Shown here piece after piece: positions 46,541 through 58,119 of a stretch of DNA of 64,000 bases. A program made the position numbers and the translations under genes. Numbering within the stretch: position 1 is the stretch's first letter; each line of letters opens with the position of its first letter. The notes below the pieces were generated by a model. The model did not search any database and was not told the DNA's origin. It saw nothing but the letters and a program-made list of their open reading frames with translations. Source of the stretch: Prochilodus magdalenae (Eukaryota; Chordata; Actinopteri; Characiformes; Prochilodontidae); assembly GCA_024036415.1 (NCBI GenBank), contig JAMWET010000660.1:142001-206000 (forward strand), written 5' to 3'.

Positions 46541-46893
46541 TGTAAGTGTTTTTAATGCATGCACAAGGTCCTAATAAGTTCCTGGCTAGTACTTATGGAG
46601 CTGCATGTTTTTATTATATGGTATATAACATGTATAGTAGTCTCAGAATATCTGGAGGATCATTCAGATTCAAAAAGGTTCTTCACATTCACACGTCTTT
46701 TTCAACAAGACTATCCTCTGAAAAGATGTGTATATACTGGTCTTATGGTCTGATGCCATAAGAGAGACACTATTTCTGTATGTGTAGCTCAATACATATT
46801 ACCCATATCAGCCTAAATGTATCATTATTTATTATTCCTGGTAACATTTAGCTTTCTTCTGCAACTATTCCTTTGATAATTAGTGTACACTTT
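46541..46893 (+). repeat. Local tandem duplication, unit 2, with family A 3' end
   Basis: Second unit about 450 bp downstream (TGTAAGTGTTTTTAATGCAT, CAAGGTCCTAATAAG, ACTTATGGAGCTGCATG, ATATCTGGAGGATCA) ending with the same transposon terminus (TGTGTAGCTCAATACATATT). The transposon end was therefore already present when the segment was duplicated. Confidence 0.75.
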
Positions 46894-47886
46894 TTAAGTA
46901 CACCCATGGAGTTGTTTCATTTTTCAGGGAACTGAGGGGAGTTCAGAAGAGAGGGGTTGACAGAAATATAAATTTTATTGCAAGAGCGATCTGTCTATTC
47001 TCATCACCAAGGCCCAGTCTAATCCTCAATCTTGATTTGGGGACCTTATAAAGAGTGTTTGCCCTGCATTGATTGGATTGTCTGTTAAGGAGGATGTTAT
47101 GACAGTATACATTCTGTCGTGAGATACTTAAGTGTATTGATAGAAAGGACAGCATAAATGTTATTGTAGGTATTTGTAGCCATACCAGTGACAGGACCAC
47201 CCTTTATCATGTAACAGTCCAGTTTTTTTTTTAAATACCAGTTTTATTTGGTGTTATACCGTTGGTGGCCCCTAGGGGCAACAGCAGTAAATGGGTCCTC
47301 ATAAAAGGTAGTGGAGTAGTACTTCTGGGGGACAACAGGGAGAGTGTTTGGCACACATGTGCTCCTGGCTGAGTCTTAAGCAAGAACCTACCCCAAGAAA
47401 TGCTGAGGTCCAAAAGACAATTTTTTTCAACTGGCCTTGGGTCACCGTGTGTCCATATGTAAATACTGGTGTTGGGTTTGTTGCTGTGTTTTCTTCTTAT
47501 GCATCTTGAGTTTATTGTCTTTGAAGTTGTGGTTTATTTTTCTTTCTAGTAAGTAAACCACAGATAAGAAAGGTGCAGGTTGACCCCCCTTAGAGAAAAT
47601 ATTCTGTGTACCCCTTAGTGGAGGGAGGTTACAAGCATAACTGCCATGTTTAATCTGCCGTTTTGCCTAACAGCTGTTAAGCGAAAACTTAACAAGTTAA
47701 ATATTGATGTCTATGTAAGAAAGTTCTGCTGATTCTGTCTGTCTGATACTTGGTCCATTTATACCTGGTTTTGACTAAGTCTCAACTAGTCAAGGTCTTG
47801 GACTTGTTATGGACTCAACAAATGTGGTCTTAACTACAGCCCTGTGGGAAACAAATTACACAGAAGCCTGAGCAAGTAAATATAAA
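46894..47886. other. Unique sequence, nothing recognised
   Basis: No gene is supported. A T run lies at about 47223-47231, and a 12-bp palindrome GCCCCTAGGGGC near 47268 is probably chance. Confidence 0.35.
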
Positions 47887-48158
47887 TACAGTTTGCAGTG
47901 TTTAGTGTGCACACCCTTTATTACGGTCTCCATTATTTTTGTTCATTGATGGGATCATGAACCCAGAGGTGTACAAAGGCATTTTGGATGCAAACCTGCA
48001 GAAAAGTCTGCAAAGAAAGTGCTTGAGCAAAAGGTCTTGGTATATGGTCTGGCTAAAATAAATGCCACTTGGCTTGACATTTTGTTTGCTAACACAATAA
48101 ACGTAATACATTTTGAAGTATGGGACAAATGTCCAAATACCTTGTGAGGGCCACTGTA
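47887..48158. mobile_element. Candidate Tc1-type MITE
   Basis: The right end, read inward on the minus strand, is TACAGTGGCCCTCACAAGGT followed by TTTGGACATTTGTCC, a Tc1-style terminus. The left boundary TACAGTTTGCAGTG is only a weak inverted match. It is about 270 bp and non-coding. The right end is convincing, the left end uncertain. Confidence 0.4.
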
Positions 48159-49169
48159 TATATGGCCTGCATAGTCCCATCATAAAGTAGTACAGGCTGA
48201 AACACTTCTTACAACTTGAATGGGCGGAGCTAAACTGCCGTAGACTGAACATGCAGACATATTGGGTGAATGTGTGACCTTACAAAAACAATAAGACCAG
48301 AACAGGCTGTCTTTAGCAATGCTTAGTGTTACTGCTGTTTCGTCCCGTTTTGAAGTTTAGCATTGCCGTGATTGCTTTCTTATGATGTTGCACAATATCC
48401 TCAAAAATATTCATAATAAACTCCACATTCATTCCATCATCTCTCATTCAGCGTAATCCTTTAGCACTGCTGGGAGGTCAGCCTTTGTACCGTGCTGAAT
48501 AGTCCTCCATAGGGATGTGCACAATGGGAGACCTTCATAATTAAATTTCTCTGTGCTCAGTCCAGATACGCGCTCTTGGTAGTCTTTGGTCAAATAATGC
48601 AGCTGTGATGTCTGATGCCATGGGCATTTGTCTCGCAGCTTCTTGCACCTTTTCTTCTTTTTGATTCATGACTTTCTGCTGCAGCTCTCCAGGATTTTCC
48701 TGCAACACCTCATTAAAGCTGAACTACTGATCTACTGCCATTAAAACCAAGGCTTGTAAGCCATACGCTATGATCACAGAGGTGAGATTATCTGCTGTCT
48801 CACAGAAAGCAAGGATACAATTTATAAGAGCATGGACAAATAGAGTTCTGGTTGACACTGTTGGCATAATTGGGATAATACACTCATTTGTTTGATACAG
48901 TGCTGATTCTACATCACAGAATCAAACAATCATAATCAACAAAAGACAAATATGTGCCAATAGTGTACAAACTGAAAAGCTCGGTTCAGTCAGTTGAATT
49001 ATTGAAGCTAAATTCTCACAGGGGGTGAAATTATACTCAAATTATATACTCACTGTATTCATTTGAAATAACCTTTGAATGATGACTTCAAAGGTCTCAT
49101 AGAATGGAAAACTCTATTTACATCATTGTAGTTGAATAAGAAGATTTAGGTGCAGACACTCAATGTCAA
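48159..49169. other. Unique sequence, nothing recognised
   Basis: No gene is supported. Non-repetitive in the window. Confidence 0.35.
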
Positions 49170-49565
49170 AAAAGAAAGGGCACCCAGAAGAAATCAACTG
49201 GCAGATGTGAAACTTGTTGGGTAGCTTTCGAATCATGCGACATGTAAATGATTCAGGTTTTATGCTCCACCATTCATGTGAAGTAGGCAGGGATGGGCCT
49301 TAACCCTGTACCTGACTCACTATATAAGGTCATTCTGTTGCTGGTGCTTTCCATTCTTACTCGTTCTGTTGTGTTTGTAGTGTCCTTTGCAAGAGAAGTA
49401 TGCCTCAGAGAATAATTTAAAAGCAATTTGAACTGTTGGAAAGGTTGGAGAAAGGTCATAACATATGACTCCTGAAAGCATGATGGTCTAATCAATGGAC
49501 TGCGGACCACACACGTCGGGTGGATATTACCATAGCACACTTTTGGCTTCAGTGAATAAAATACT
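49170..49565 (+). mobile_element. Family A Tc1-like element, 5' half (A7)
   Basis: Begins near the family left end (CACCCAGAAGAAATCAACTG) and runs through TGAAACTTGTTGGGTAG, the putative promoter, the transposase start ATGCCTCAGAGA at 49398 (MPQR then a stop) and an HTH remnant ending ITIAHF. The catalytic part and right end are absent. Confidence 0.75.
49321..49328 (+). promoter_or_regulatory. TATA-like box of family A transposase
   Basis: TATATAAG lies 77 bp before the transposase ATG at 49398. Copy A4 has the diverged CTATACAAGG at the matching place. This is a plausible ancestral promoter of the transposase gene; function is inferred from position only. Confidence 0.35.
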
Positions 49566-50651
49566 ACAGCTTGTACAAGTGCCAAAATGTAACTGTGGCA
49601 CCATATAAGGCAGAACGGATAATTTGCAAAGCAAGCTAATAAATAGGAAGCTCAACTTCAGCTCCCACATCTTCTTTTAAGGTTGTAAGTTCGCTTTGCA
49701 CATTTCAGTTCCAACAGTTTCCCTATACCTTAGACAGGATTGAGCAGCTTGACTCAGTGTTTAACACTGAGAACACTAAAGAGAACAGTTCCACCTTTAT
49801 TAGCCTCACAACCCTCAACAGCAGCCTGTAAGCTGCAGCCATGTTGTGCGATGTGTTTGCTGGTTGAAACAGACCATCTTAAACTGAGAGTTTTATAGTA
49901 AGGAACAGCTTTAATCTACTATGTGTTGAGGTCCATATGGAAAGTGAGTAGCTAGTATAGGTAGCACTAACTACTAGCAAGCTCAAAGTAACTAGCGTAG
50001 CTAGCTAAATAGTAAGTAATCTGAGCCTACTAATATGGAGGGTCATATTATTATTACTGTTTGTATGTATTTCATCATGTATTATTATGTGGTCATCAAA
50101 ATGTCTCTCTGTAAACCAGCCAATCAGAGCAGAGCTCAAAACTGCTTGTTTCATTATAGGACATCATAAGATGTAAAAGGGTGTGTAAAACTGCATCTGG
50201 GCATTTATTTACCACAAGTCGCATACCTTCTGTGTCAGCATCAGAGAACATTTCAAAATGCTGAATACATTCTCTTGTTCTGTGTTTGCATTATTGATGA
50301 TACTAAAGTTTAGAAAGGCACCTAGAAAATGATTATCACACAGTATAAATATTTAGAAGGTTGTCATGTCAATTTAATCATAAAGTCTAACTGCTGACAC
50401 GAACTGCTGAAGAACATTTACAGAGCACAAGGCTGTCTTGGAGAGATCTGGAGCACTGGTTGCAGTGCCATGCATACCATACTCCATACTCTGAACCATG
50501 CAGGGCTTTGTGGGTAAAGGGACCATATGTTCAAGATCACGGTGGATGACCTCTACCACAATCCCTCTGGTAATGTTTTCAGTGAAACCACTGTAGAGCT
50601 CATGTTCAGTGCAGATCAGCGTTTTGTTTGTACACTCTTTTAAAAGGGTGT
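49566..50651. other. Unique sequence, nothing recognised
   Basis: No gene is supported. A stretch near 49950-50010 repeats CTAGC/GTAGC-type words without a regular period. Confidence 0.35.
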
Positions 50652-50866
50652 GACAAATGGTTTATTGAGTGATGCCACAGATGAACCACTCTCCTCACCC
50701 TGCCCTGCACATTTGAGTGGATTCCATGCTTTAACACTGCCCCATGCAACTCTGACAGGGCTTGTTAATGAGCTGATGAGTTGAATCAGGTGTGCTGGGA
50801 GCAGGGGAGGCAGTGAAATGTGCAGGGCAATGTGCCTCAAGGACCAGGGTTGAGAAACACTGTCCT
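50652..50866. repeat. Fish-type interspersed repeat, possibly non-autonomous hAT-like
   Basis: Contains GAATCAGGTGTGCTGGGAGC and AAGGACCAGGGTTGAGAAAC, phrases I know to be common in fish repeats. The family and exact ends are unsure. Confidence 0.45.
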
Positions 50867-50989
50867 AAAGAACCAATTTTTTTGTAAATGGAAAATAGCT
50901 GAAGGTGAGGTTGGAGAGTCTCTTACACCTTAAGTTTTAAAGAGCCTTCATATAATGTAAAGGGTTCTTTCTAGACTCATTTTATTGGG

Positions 50990-51165
50990 TTTTTGTGCTA
51001 CCCAGTGCAGAACAAGGCCAATGACAGGACAATGATCCAAACGACAAGAGTCTTAAAGCACAAAAGAAGAATGGTTGAAAATAAAAATATGATCTGTGCT
51101 AAACTGACTAGCATTGTCCCGATCTCAAGGCATTTGAAAACCTTTCAGAAGAACTGAGCTCGGCC
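50990..51165 (+). mobile_element. Decayed Tc1-like transposase fragment
   Basis: GGACAATGATCCAAACGAC corresponds to the D2 motif (QDNDPKH type), followed by STKEEWLK in one frame and a degraded [14 protein letters not shown] stretch (GTCCCGATCTCAAGGCATTT). No ends are visible. A relic of a lineage near that of the complete element or a relative. Confidence 0.5.
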
Positions 51166-51589
51166 AATAGTAAAAGAAATCCTGCAAACATTCAAGAATA
51201 TTCACAATTGAAAAGCATTATGAACAGCAGCAGCAGGGGAGGACCTCCACTTAGTGCTGGCTGAAAGAGAAGAGATAGCAGGAGGTCACTTCTAGCCACA
51301 CACTTTGACTTGCCAGGAGGCACTACTGCAAAGCACTTCCACCCCACAGCCTAGCACAGAATACCGCAAGTAACATTGGTAACCATTTACACTAATAACA
51401 ACAAGTCATTTACAATTACAGTCTGTCCTACTGCAAGGGCATTGTCCCAGAGAGGCTCTGCACATGAGCACTCTATATGACCACACTTCCCACGGCCATT
51501 GTGAACCAATGGCGGCTCACTACAATATTATACATGAGGTCAAATAAAAAGGCGCTATTGAAAAGATCAGTGGACAAAATATCTAAGAC
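51166..51589. other. Unique sequence
   Basis: Nothing recognised. Confidence 0.35.
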
Positions 51590-51950
51590 ACCATGCCTGA
51601 GGGGTGGGAGTGACGGGATTCATGGATTGGAAAGAGGTAGTACAGTGCAGTAAGTGTCTCATTCCATGTGTGGGAGATGGGTCCAAAGCAGGCGTTAATG
51701 ATTGCCTAAAAGGAGTAATTGCATTTGGCCACAGTGTGAAGAAGGTCGTTGAGTGTGTATGGATCTATGGAAGCATATGGTCATACTGGTCTCGCAGCAG
51801 TGGCTAAAATCCCAGTCTACAGTAAACTCTCCTCTGAATTGTGACAGGGATGGCAACTACGCAGTTCTTTGATGCAACAGTGTCTGAACATTGATGTGGC
51901 CTACATCCAGAAACTTGTCCAGCCCATGACAGAACAGATCACAGCTGTTA
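51590..51950 (+). mobile_element. Tc1-like lineage C fragment, second copy
   Basis: Collinear with 29215-29585: GGGATTCATGGATTGG, GTACAGTGCAGTAAGTGTCTC, GGTCCAAAGCAGGCGTTAATG, then HSVKKVVECV (HTH remnant) and QQWLKSQST in another frame, then TTGATGTGGCCTACATCCAG. Non-functional. Confidence 0.7.
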
Positions 51951-52650
51951 TTTGTGCTTGTAGTTTTCATTTTAATCTTTAAGCAGCAAAACATGTTTGT
52001 TTGAGCTTCATTGTTTGTTTATAAGTCCAAGGGGAGAGGCCAAAGAGCAGAGCAAGGGCTACAATCAGCAATATGTGTTTGAGGCCCTGCATTGTGAACT
52101 TATTCAAAGCATTGATTGATTGAAACTGAATGAAACCACAGTTGAGTCCTCTCTCTCATCAAAAATCCAATAAATCTACAACATTAAAGCACATGCTACC
52201 AAAACTACCCGCAACTGGATGGTTCATTTAGCCTACTCTTGCTTCTTATTTTATCTTTAGCCCAAAAGACTCTCAAAATAAGGCTTTCCTGGTGCCCACA
52301 GAGAACACTGTAATAATTCAGATTTCGGGGGCTTACTGTAATGTCGGTGTTCACCATCCTTATAAACCAATAAAAGCGTTCATATAAGAAATGCTCTTCG
52401 TGGGAGGAAAATGCCAAGGTAAAACGAATTGCCTCTGAGGAAGTATGAACACGTTATCATGGCTTTTAATCATAATTAAGTTCTTATTTTCATGCCCAGG
52501 GCATTATTCAGGCATGTTTATGCGTCATTAGAACTGTTTTGTGGAACAGTATGCACTTCGTGAAGAGAAATGAGCTATTAACATACCAATGTCTGAATTA
52601 AATGGATAGTTTCGAATACTAAGCCTAATTGTAAAAACATAAAGGGCAAT
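51951..52650. other. Unique sequence, nothing recognised
   Basis: No gene or repeat is supported. Confidence 0.35.
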
Positions 52651-52889
52651 ATGAATATAATTGGCATACTTCTATCACTGTTTCTATCTCCTTTTTATGA
52701 TCTTCCTTTGGTGCACTCAAACGCTGGAAATCAGAACTGCGGTATTGCTAGACAACAGGATACAAAGATTATTATAGAAGAATGGTTTGATATTGACTTT
52801 GAAAACTGGGCAATAAACGTTATACATAGAACTGTGGTCAGCAAAGGATTCAAGCTAATGGATTCTCCAACTAAGCAAGCCTTACCTCT

Positions 52890-53115
52890 CACATCAAGCC
52901 CATCTAACCAAACTGGACATATTCTGAGAAGAACTAATTCATTGGAAAAGACCATTATGCTTGAACGAACAGACGGTAAAAGAGGAAGAGAATGACCAGT
53001 TGACCAGTTACATGATGGATAGATACAATCAGATAAGTCATGAACCTTGAAGACCCTCACAGAAGGCAGGATATTCTGGAGCAACACCATCCATATGGTC
53101 ATCAGGGGTCAGTGA
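52890..53115 (+). mobile_element. RTE/BovB-like LINE 3' coding tail, degenerate
   Basis: The reading RTNSLEKTIMLERTDGKR followed by a frameshifted GRPVDQLHDG-like stretch and TIHMVI matches the pattern of the C-terminal end of RTE/BovB-type retrotransposon ORF2 (SLEKTxMLGKxEGKRRRG ... RMRWLD ... HGV). It is 5'-truncated. An open frame from 52651 that runs into it starts with a hydrophobic stretch, but I believe that part is chance. Confidence 0.5.
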
Positions 53116-53127
53116 CCCTAATATCCC

Positions 53128-53460
53128 TTATATATCAACCACAACATTAAAATCACCTCCTTGTATCTAGACCCACTGTCCATTTTATCAGATCCACTTA
53201 CTATATAGGTGCACTCTATAGTTCTACTATTATAGTCCATCTGATTCCCTGTATACTTTATTATTCCCCTTTTACCCTGTTCTTTAATGGGCAGGACCCC
53301 CACAGGATCATCACAGAGCAAGTATTATGTGGGTGGTGGATCAGGCTCAACACTGCAGTGACACGTGATGCTGGTGTGAAGGGATCAGACACAGCAGTGC
53401 TGCAAGAGTGTTTAAACGCTGTGTCCACTCATGTCCACTATATTAGACACTCTTACCTTG
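53128..53460. repeat. Fold-back repeat, left arm and loop (FB5)
   Basis: Starts ATATCAACCACAACATTAAA and runs through ACCCACTGTCCATTTTATCAG, AGTTCTACTATTATAGTCC, GACCCCCACAGGATCATCAC, GTATTATGTGGGTGGTGGAT and the loop phrase GGATCAGACACAGCAG. It is the inverse orientation of the arms at 24655 and 26269. Confidence 0.7.
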
Positions 53461-53514
53461 CTGATACCAAGTATCAAGGTGTACCAAGAGAGAGTACCAC
53501 TGCTCAGTGAATGT

Positions 53515-53684
53515 CCACAATCGTGGCTGTTGGGTCAGTCAGGTACAGCAATAAAGCATTGTCCTGGCTTGTATCACATGAAACTTGAATCGGTCACATG
53601 TCTCACAATGGCAAACCTAACTACCAAGTATGATTCCCTCTGGGTGCAACTACTCATTCTTTTGATGATGAGTGTATATATATA
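53515..53684 (-). mobile_element. Family A terminus, minus strand
   Basis: Read on the minus strand it starts CACTCATCATCAAAAGAATG and AGTTGCACCCAGAGGGAATC, then a diverged family A 5' region ending CTGACTGACCCAACAGCCAC. Only the first 170 bp of the element remain. Confidence 0.65.
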
Positions 53685-53939
53685 TAAAATCTCCCAAACT
53701 ACCTTAAGATGCCAAATCAACCTTAACAGTTTGTTTGGATGGCTTGCTGAAATAAAGCCTCACCAAACCATAAGCATCTTAAGTTTGCTCAACACAAGTT
53801 GAATTTGGTGGAAATTTGGACTCTAGGGTCAGATGATGCAGAAATAGGGCTTTTTGGCAACAAACACTTAAGCTGGGTGTGGAATTAAAAGAAGATGGTT
53901 ACACAGACAAGACCCTCAGCCACCGTAAAGTAGAATTTA
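53685..53939. other. Unique sequence
   Basis: Nothing recognised. Confidence 0.3.
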
Positions 53940-54220
53940 TTTTTCCTGAACCTTGCTGAAAGATTCATTGACCGGAGTGTCGGGAGATCTTAAGGGACAT
54001 TGTTGGGTTGTGGTTGGAGCTTCCAGCAGGACAAATACATATGTTCCAATCCATAGCAAAATGGTTCTATGACCACAGAATCAACCAGTCCTTTGGCCTA
54101 TACCCTACTGACAATCTGTGGAAAGTCTGAAACAAGGACGTACAAAACCTTGGAGGAACTACACTGAGGAGAGGTCTCCTAGCCCTGTAGATCCTTCCCA
54201 TTTCTAGGATCTACACTGAA
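53940..54220 (+). mobile_element. Decayed Tc1-like transposase fragment
   Basis: FQQDKYICSN matches the D2 region pattern. One frame over comes QKWFYDHRIN and then YPTDNLWKV, a degraded [11 protein letters not shown] motif in which the catalytic E is lost. No terminal repeats are seen. Confidence 0.5.
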
Positions 54221-54779
54221 AATGTTGGGTGGGCAGACCGGATTAAATAAAGATGTAGCCTTCAGCAAAAACATAACTAACAACTATTTTGTGATGCAAT
54301 CCAGTGCAGGAGACACGTTCCTTCACCCAGAGGCAAAGTTGTAGGACAGTGAGAGTGAGAGAGGCAGCTTGTGGTGGATGAAGTGACCCATTGTGTTCAC
54401 TGAGATCAGTGGAGTGTTCCAAATGTCATCTCACAGGGGCTCCCCTCCACCCAAATCAAAGAGGACTCAGGCGGCAGAGCCACACGGAGCTTCCTCTGTG
54501 AAGCGGAACACGTGTTCATCCTGCTTTCCCCAGCCCTCACTCCTGCCTCAAATCAAATCAATCACCGGCTCACTGCGGCACAGCCGCGACCACACACTCG
54601 CGAACAGTAATGCGTTTTAAATAGGATGTATCGCAAATTGAACGGCCAGAGTCAACCATGTGATAAACGCATAGATGGAGCTTCGCTGGAGCAGGAGACA
54701 CTGTGTGGTTTGTTTGTATATTCAGGTGTATTGTGAATTCAGGGGTGAAAAATGAAATTAGTCTCTCTTTCTTTTCCTC
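54221..54779. other. Unique sequence
   Basis: GC-richer at 54420-54600, with an open frame of 75 codons (54393-54620) that I do not recognise. Nothing else is present. Confidence 0.35.
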
Positions 54780-55170
54780 CCTTTGTCTTTTTTTCCCCTC
54801 CAGCAGCTGTGCTACGTCTTCCTAGGCTCACTCTGCTCACCAAAAATTTGATTCAGTCTCTCTCTCTAGAATAATTTAGCGAACGGCAGAATTGTATAAT
54901 ATTCAATTAATTATTAATCTGCAAGTTAAGTAATTAAAACAGATTAGCCAATTTGCCTATTTGCCTTTCTTTAAGCTGTGGACCATTACTGCTTTAATTA
55001 AAGTTCATTCAGAGATTACCACTTTTAATGGGACAACTTGCCAGCAGATTGGTTCACATTTTACGGAAGTCAAATTGAGCTTTGCAGAGCAAATCTCGGT
55101 TCTGCTGCCGTTCCTCTTTGTCGGCGGAACAGTGGAGTTTATTTAGACACTCTTTGAAATAAAGGCTCAT
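54780..55170. other. CNE-like unique block
   Basis: Non-repetitive, with ATTCAATTAATTATTAATC, AAGTAATTAAAACAG and TGCTTTAATTAAAGTTC. Dense TAAT cores and absence of repeat homology make it a candidate enhancer. Confidence 0.38.
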
Positions 55171-55287
55171 AAATGGTTTGTTCAGGTGGACCTACGGTTC
55201 TGTACAAACTTTTAATTGGTCTAGAACTTTCTGTCTTGAGGGGGCGAAGAGTAATGTTTCTAAGAGCCATTTGCCATTTGTGCTAAC

Positions 55288-55540
55288 AAACAGAGAAATT
55301 TGTCCTCTGCATTTAACCCATCCGTGAGGTGAAACACCCACATACACGCTCACTAGAGTGAACACACACTCGAGGGTAGTGAGCACACTTACCCGGAGTG
55401 GTAGGCAGCCCTATGCACAGCGCCCAGGGAGCAGTTGGGGGTTAGGTGCCTTGCTTAAGGGCACTTCAGTGACGTGTTGTTGGTGCAGAGAATCGAACCA
55501 GCGACCTTTGGGTCATGAGTTTGAGATGTACCGAGTGCCC
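55288..55540 (-). repeat. tRNA-derived SINE copy, minus strand
   Basis: Best preserved copy of the family in the window. It has CATTTAACCCATCCGTGAGG, GCGCCCAGGGAGCAGTTGGG, TTAGGTGCCTTGCTTAAGGG, and a B box on the minus strand (GCTGGTTCGATTCTC). The A box end is decayed. Confidence 0.68.
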
Positions 55541-55556
55541 ACAATACAAAACCATA

Positions 55557-56045
55557 TACAGTGGGGTCCAAAGGTCTGAGGCTGCTAGTGAAAGTACTTC
55601 TATTTTGCATTATTTTATAATTTAAAGCTTTTAGATTATTGACCTAACACATTTGAGGGAAAAGAAAGTTCCCTGAACCTGACAAGATATAATTTGCAGT
55701 TTGTAAATAGACCTCAAATGAGTAGCGCACACATCATAGCCCAGGAATCACACAGAATCAGGAGCCCGAAAATCCCCCAGACAACAACTGAAGGACTCTC
55801 TACTGTGTATAAAGAGCATTTACAAGCTAGGATACTGGCCAAACGGGGGGTTACTAAGTACTGACCATGCATGGTGAAGCTTTTTTCATTTTTTGTGAAA
55901 TTAAAAATAAGATTGAAATAATTAAGAAATGTAATTAATTTCATGCCTGCTGGAAAGCAAGTCAGTAAGAGTCATCTTTTACTGATGTGATTATTCACAA
56001 TAAGAGAAATTTTGAGTTGCGGTAGCCAAACTTTTGCACATCTTT
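55557..56045. mobile_element. Candidate non-autonomous Tc1-like element
   Basis: The left end TACAGTGGGGTCCAAAGGTC is a Tc1-style terminus beginning at a TA. The interior is non-coding. The right end is not clear, although GTAGCCAAACTTTTGCACAT near 56020 could be a diverged terminus. Confidence 0.4.
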
Positions 56046-56102
56046 GTAATTGTACTTGTGCGTGATATTATTAGTGCAATAGTGTTTCTTGAACACTTTA
56101 AA

Positions 56103-56104
<2 letters not shown>

Positions 56105-56138
<34 letters not shown>
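56105..56138. repeat. (CT)n microsatellite
   Basis: About 16 CT units. Confidence 0.93.
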
Positions 56139-56140
<2 letters not shown>

Positions 56141-56209
56141 TAGTAAAGAAGCAGTTGAGAAAGTAATTCCTACAGTAAAGAAAGAGAGAATCCTTCTCCA
56201 CTCCGGTCA

Positions 56210-56440
56210 CTTTTGATTATGAAGCTATACTGTCCAGCCGCTCCTCTCATACTGCACCTGTGTGCATCCTCAGCCAGGCAGGAAATTGAGAGCAGGTCAA
56301 ATGAAATGGTCACCAGGACAGCAGTGCGCTAGCTGCCAGCAGTAATTACTCTCTAGGCTCCTCGAGTAAAAAGCACACAGGTTTATGGGCCCTTAAGAAT
56401 GCACATGCTCATTAATATGCTCTTTTATCTTTAGCAGGAT
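56210..56440. other. CNE-like unique block
   Basis: Non-repetitive with GCAGTAATTACTCTC and GCTCATTAATATGC. Candidate regulatory block by composition only. Confidence 0.3.
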
Positions 56441-56756
56441 CGTCGCAGAGTACATAAAGTAAACACTGGTTGTTTTAATGATGGCCGTATCGATTCCTGC
56501 TGTGGAGTATTGTTACCTGATCTTGAACATCTTCTCTTGCTGTTAGATTTTATTTTCTGTGTTAGTTTTGAGATACATGATTGTTTGGGGTACTTCGATT
56601 TAATGTTTGTTACATTTGCAACATTCATTTTGATGGTTTTTGGCTCAAAATGTGTTACCTATTTCAAACACTCTAAATCCCAGAGAGATGTACCAATACA
56701 ATGTATCATCTGTCTCATATTACAATTAGAATTTAGAACCATTTGTTATTTGTGTT

Positions 56757-56825
56757 TGAGCACAGAGGAATTTCTCTACCACATTTAACCCCTCTGTGAA
56801 GTGAAACACCCACATACTAACTGGG
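56757..56825 (-). repeat. SINE fragment, minus strand
   Basis: Only the tail portion of the SINE family is present (GAGCACAGAGGAATTTCTC, ACATTTAACCCCTCTGTG, GAAACACCCACATAC). Confidence 0.6.
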
Positions 56826-57670
56826 TTGTGTAGATTTAGCAATGTTGATTGTTGAGTGTTCCTCCTCTGATCCTTCTTTCCCTTATTGTCTGTTCTTACC
56901 GTATGCTATCGGTTTCTCTTTTCGTCCCATGTTCTCCTGTTTTGGTGGTTGTTCTGCCCTCACTTAGTATTTCAGGAGTTTCATTAGTGTTTGAATATAT
57001 ACCACTTTGTTTCTTGGAGTGGAGAAGAGTCCAATATAAAGTATGATAATCAAGGCATTTGATTATAAGGCATCGTACTTGCAAATAATTGTAATATTGC
57101 CATTTATTGCGCATGTGCTCATATATGTTTTTTTCCCTCCTTGTAATACTCATTCCTCAGTGCAGTTTGACTCTGATTGTATTGTATGATTGTATCATTG
57201 CTAGGGTGTTGTCTCAGGGTTTGTGTACAGTTACATGCAATGCAGTTTAGGTTCCCCCTGGTTAGTTGTATTGTTGAAGTAGTGAAAGTAAGTTTCTCCA
57301 AAGCTCTGCACTGCAAGTTTACTAATTTAGCTTTTTTTCCCACATAAAACTAAAATAATAATCATAAATAAACTTTTAGTTGTAGCCTGTACAAATGCTG
57401 TCACTTTATAAAAATAGTAATCTACTTTTAATTATTACCATTATGTAAAATTGTTCAAATAAATATAAACTCTGCATTAAACTTGCAGAAAAGTTCCATA
57501 TTCAAGGGTGTTCTTTGTAGAGGATGCGCTGGGAAATCAGCAAAACATGGAAAAATTAAAATACATAATAATACAATTATGTTTAAAAGCTGTTTATCTG
57601 GGCAGTAAGCATTAATTTGCTCAGCCGTCCTATTTTTTTGTTTTAAACAGCTCAGTGCCATTGCTAAGTA
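56826..57670. other. Unique sequence, nothing recognised
   Basis: No gene or repeat is supported; AT-rich after 57330. Confidence 0.35.
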
Positions 57671-57843
57671 AGATACACCACCTAAATAATACCTGACCTC
57701 TGAAGAACAAGGTGAAACAGCTGGACTACAGTGTGTAATTGGAGAACTCTAAAGTGCTCCTCTATGGTAAGTAGAGCTAATAAAATCAACAATGAGTGTA
57801 GATACAGAGGTGGTTATAATATTCTGATATGACCCTGTGTATA
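57671..57843 (+). repeat. Fold-back repeat, right arm and end (FB6)
   Basis: CACCACCTAAATAATACCTG, ACCTCTGAAGAACAAGGTG, GGACTACAGTGTGTAATTGG and the arm end GAGGTGGTTATAATATTCTG match the other copies. It lacks the left arm. Confidence 0.65.
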
Positions 57844-58119
57844 TATGCAGGGCAAAATATGATGAAAATGATGAATATGATTAAATATATATCTTGAATA
57901 TTTAAACAACCTTTATGTGAGGTTATATATAGTCTTAGTTAGATTTATTCTAGAGTGATAGACCTTTTAGCTAAAGCAAATTTTAAGCTGTTCATTATTA
58001 GTTCATATTTCTAAAATGAGATGGGAGTCCCTGTCACTGCAGTGGCAAGTTATTTTAAGGTGTTACCAAAAAAAAGCATTGAATTAAGGAACCGCATAAT
58101 TTTGTGAATCACCACAGCC
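57844..58119. other. AT-rich unique sequence
   Basis: Nothing recognised. Confidence 0.35.

Noticed and set aside
47268..47279. 12-bp palindrome GCCCCTAGGGGC as a regulatory site
   Set aside because: Short palindromes of this length are expected by chance in 64 kb.
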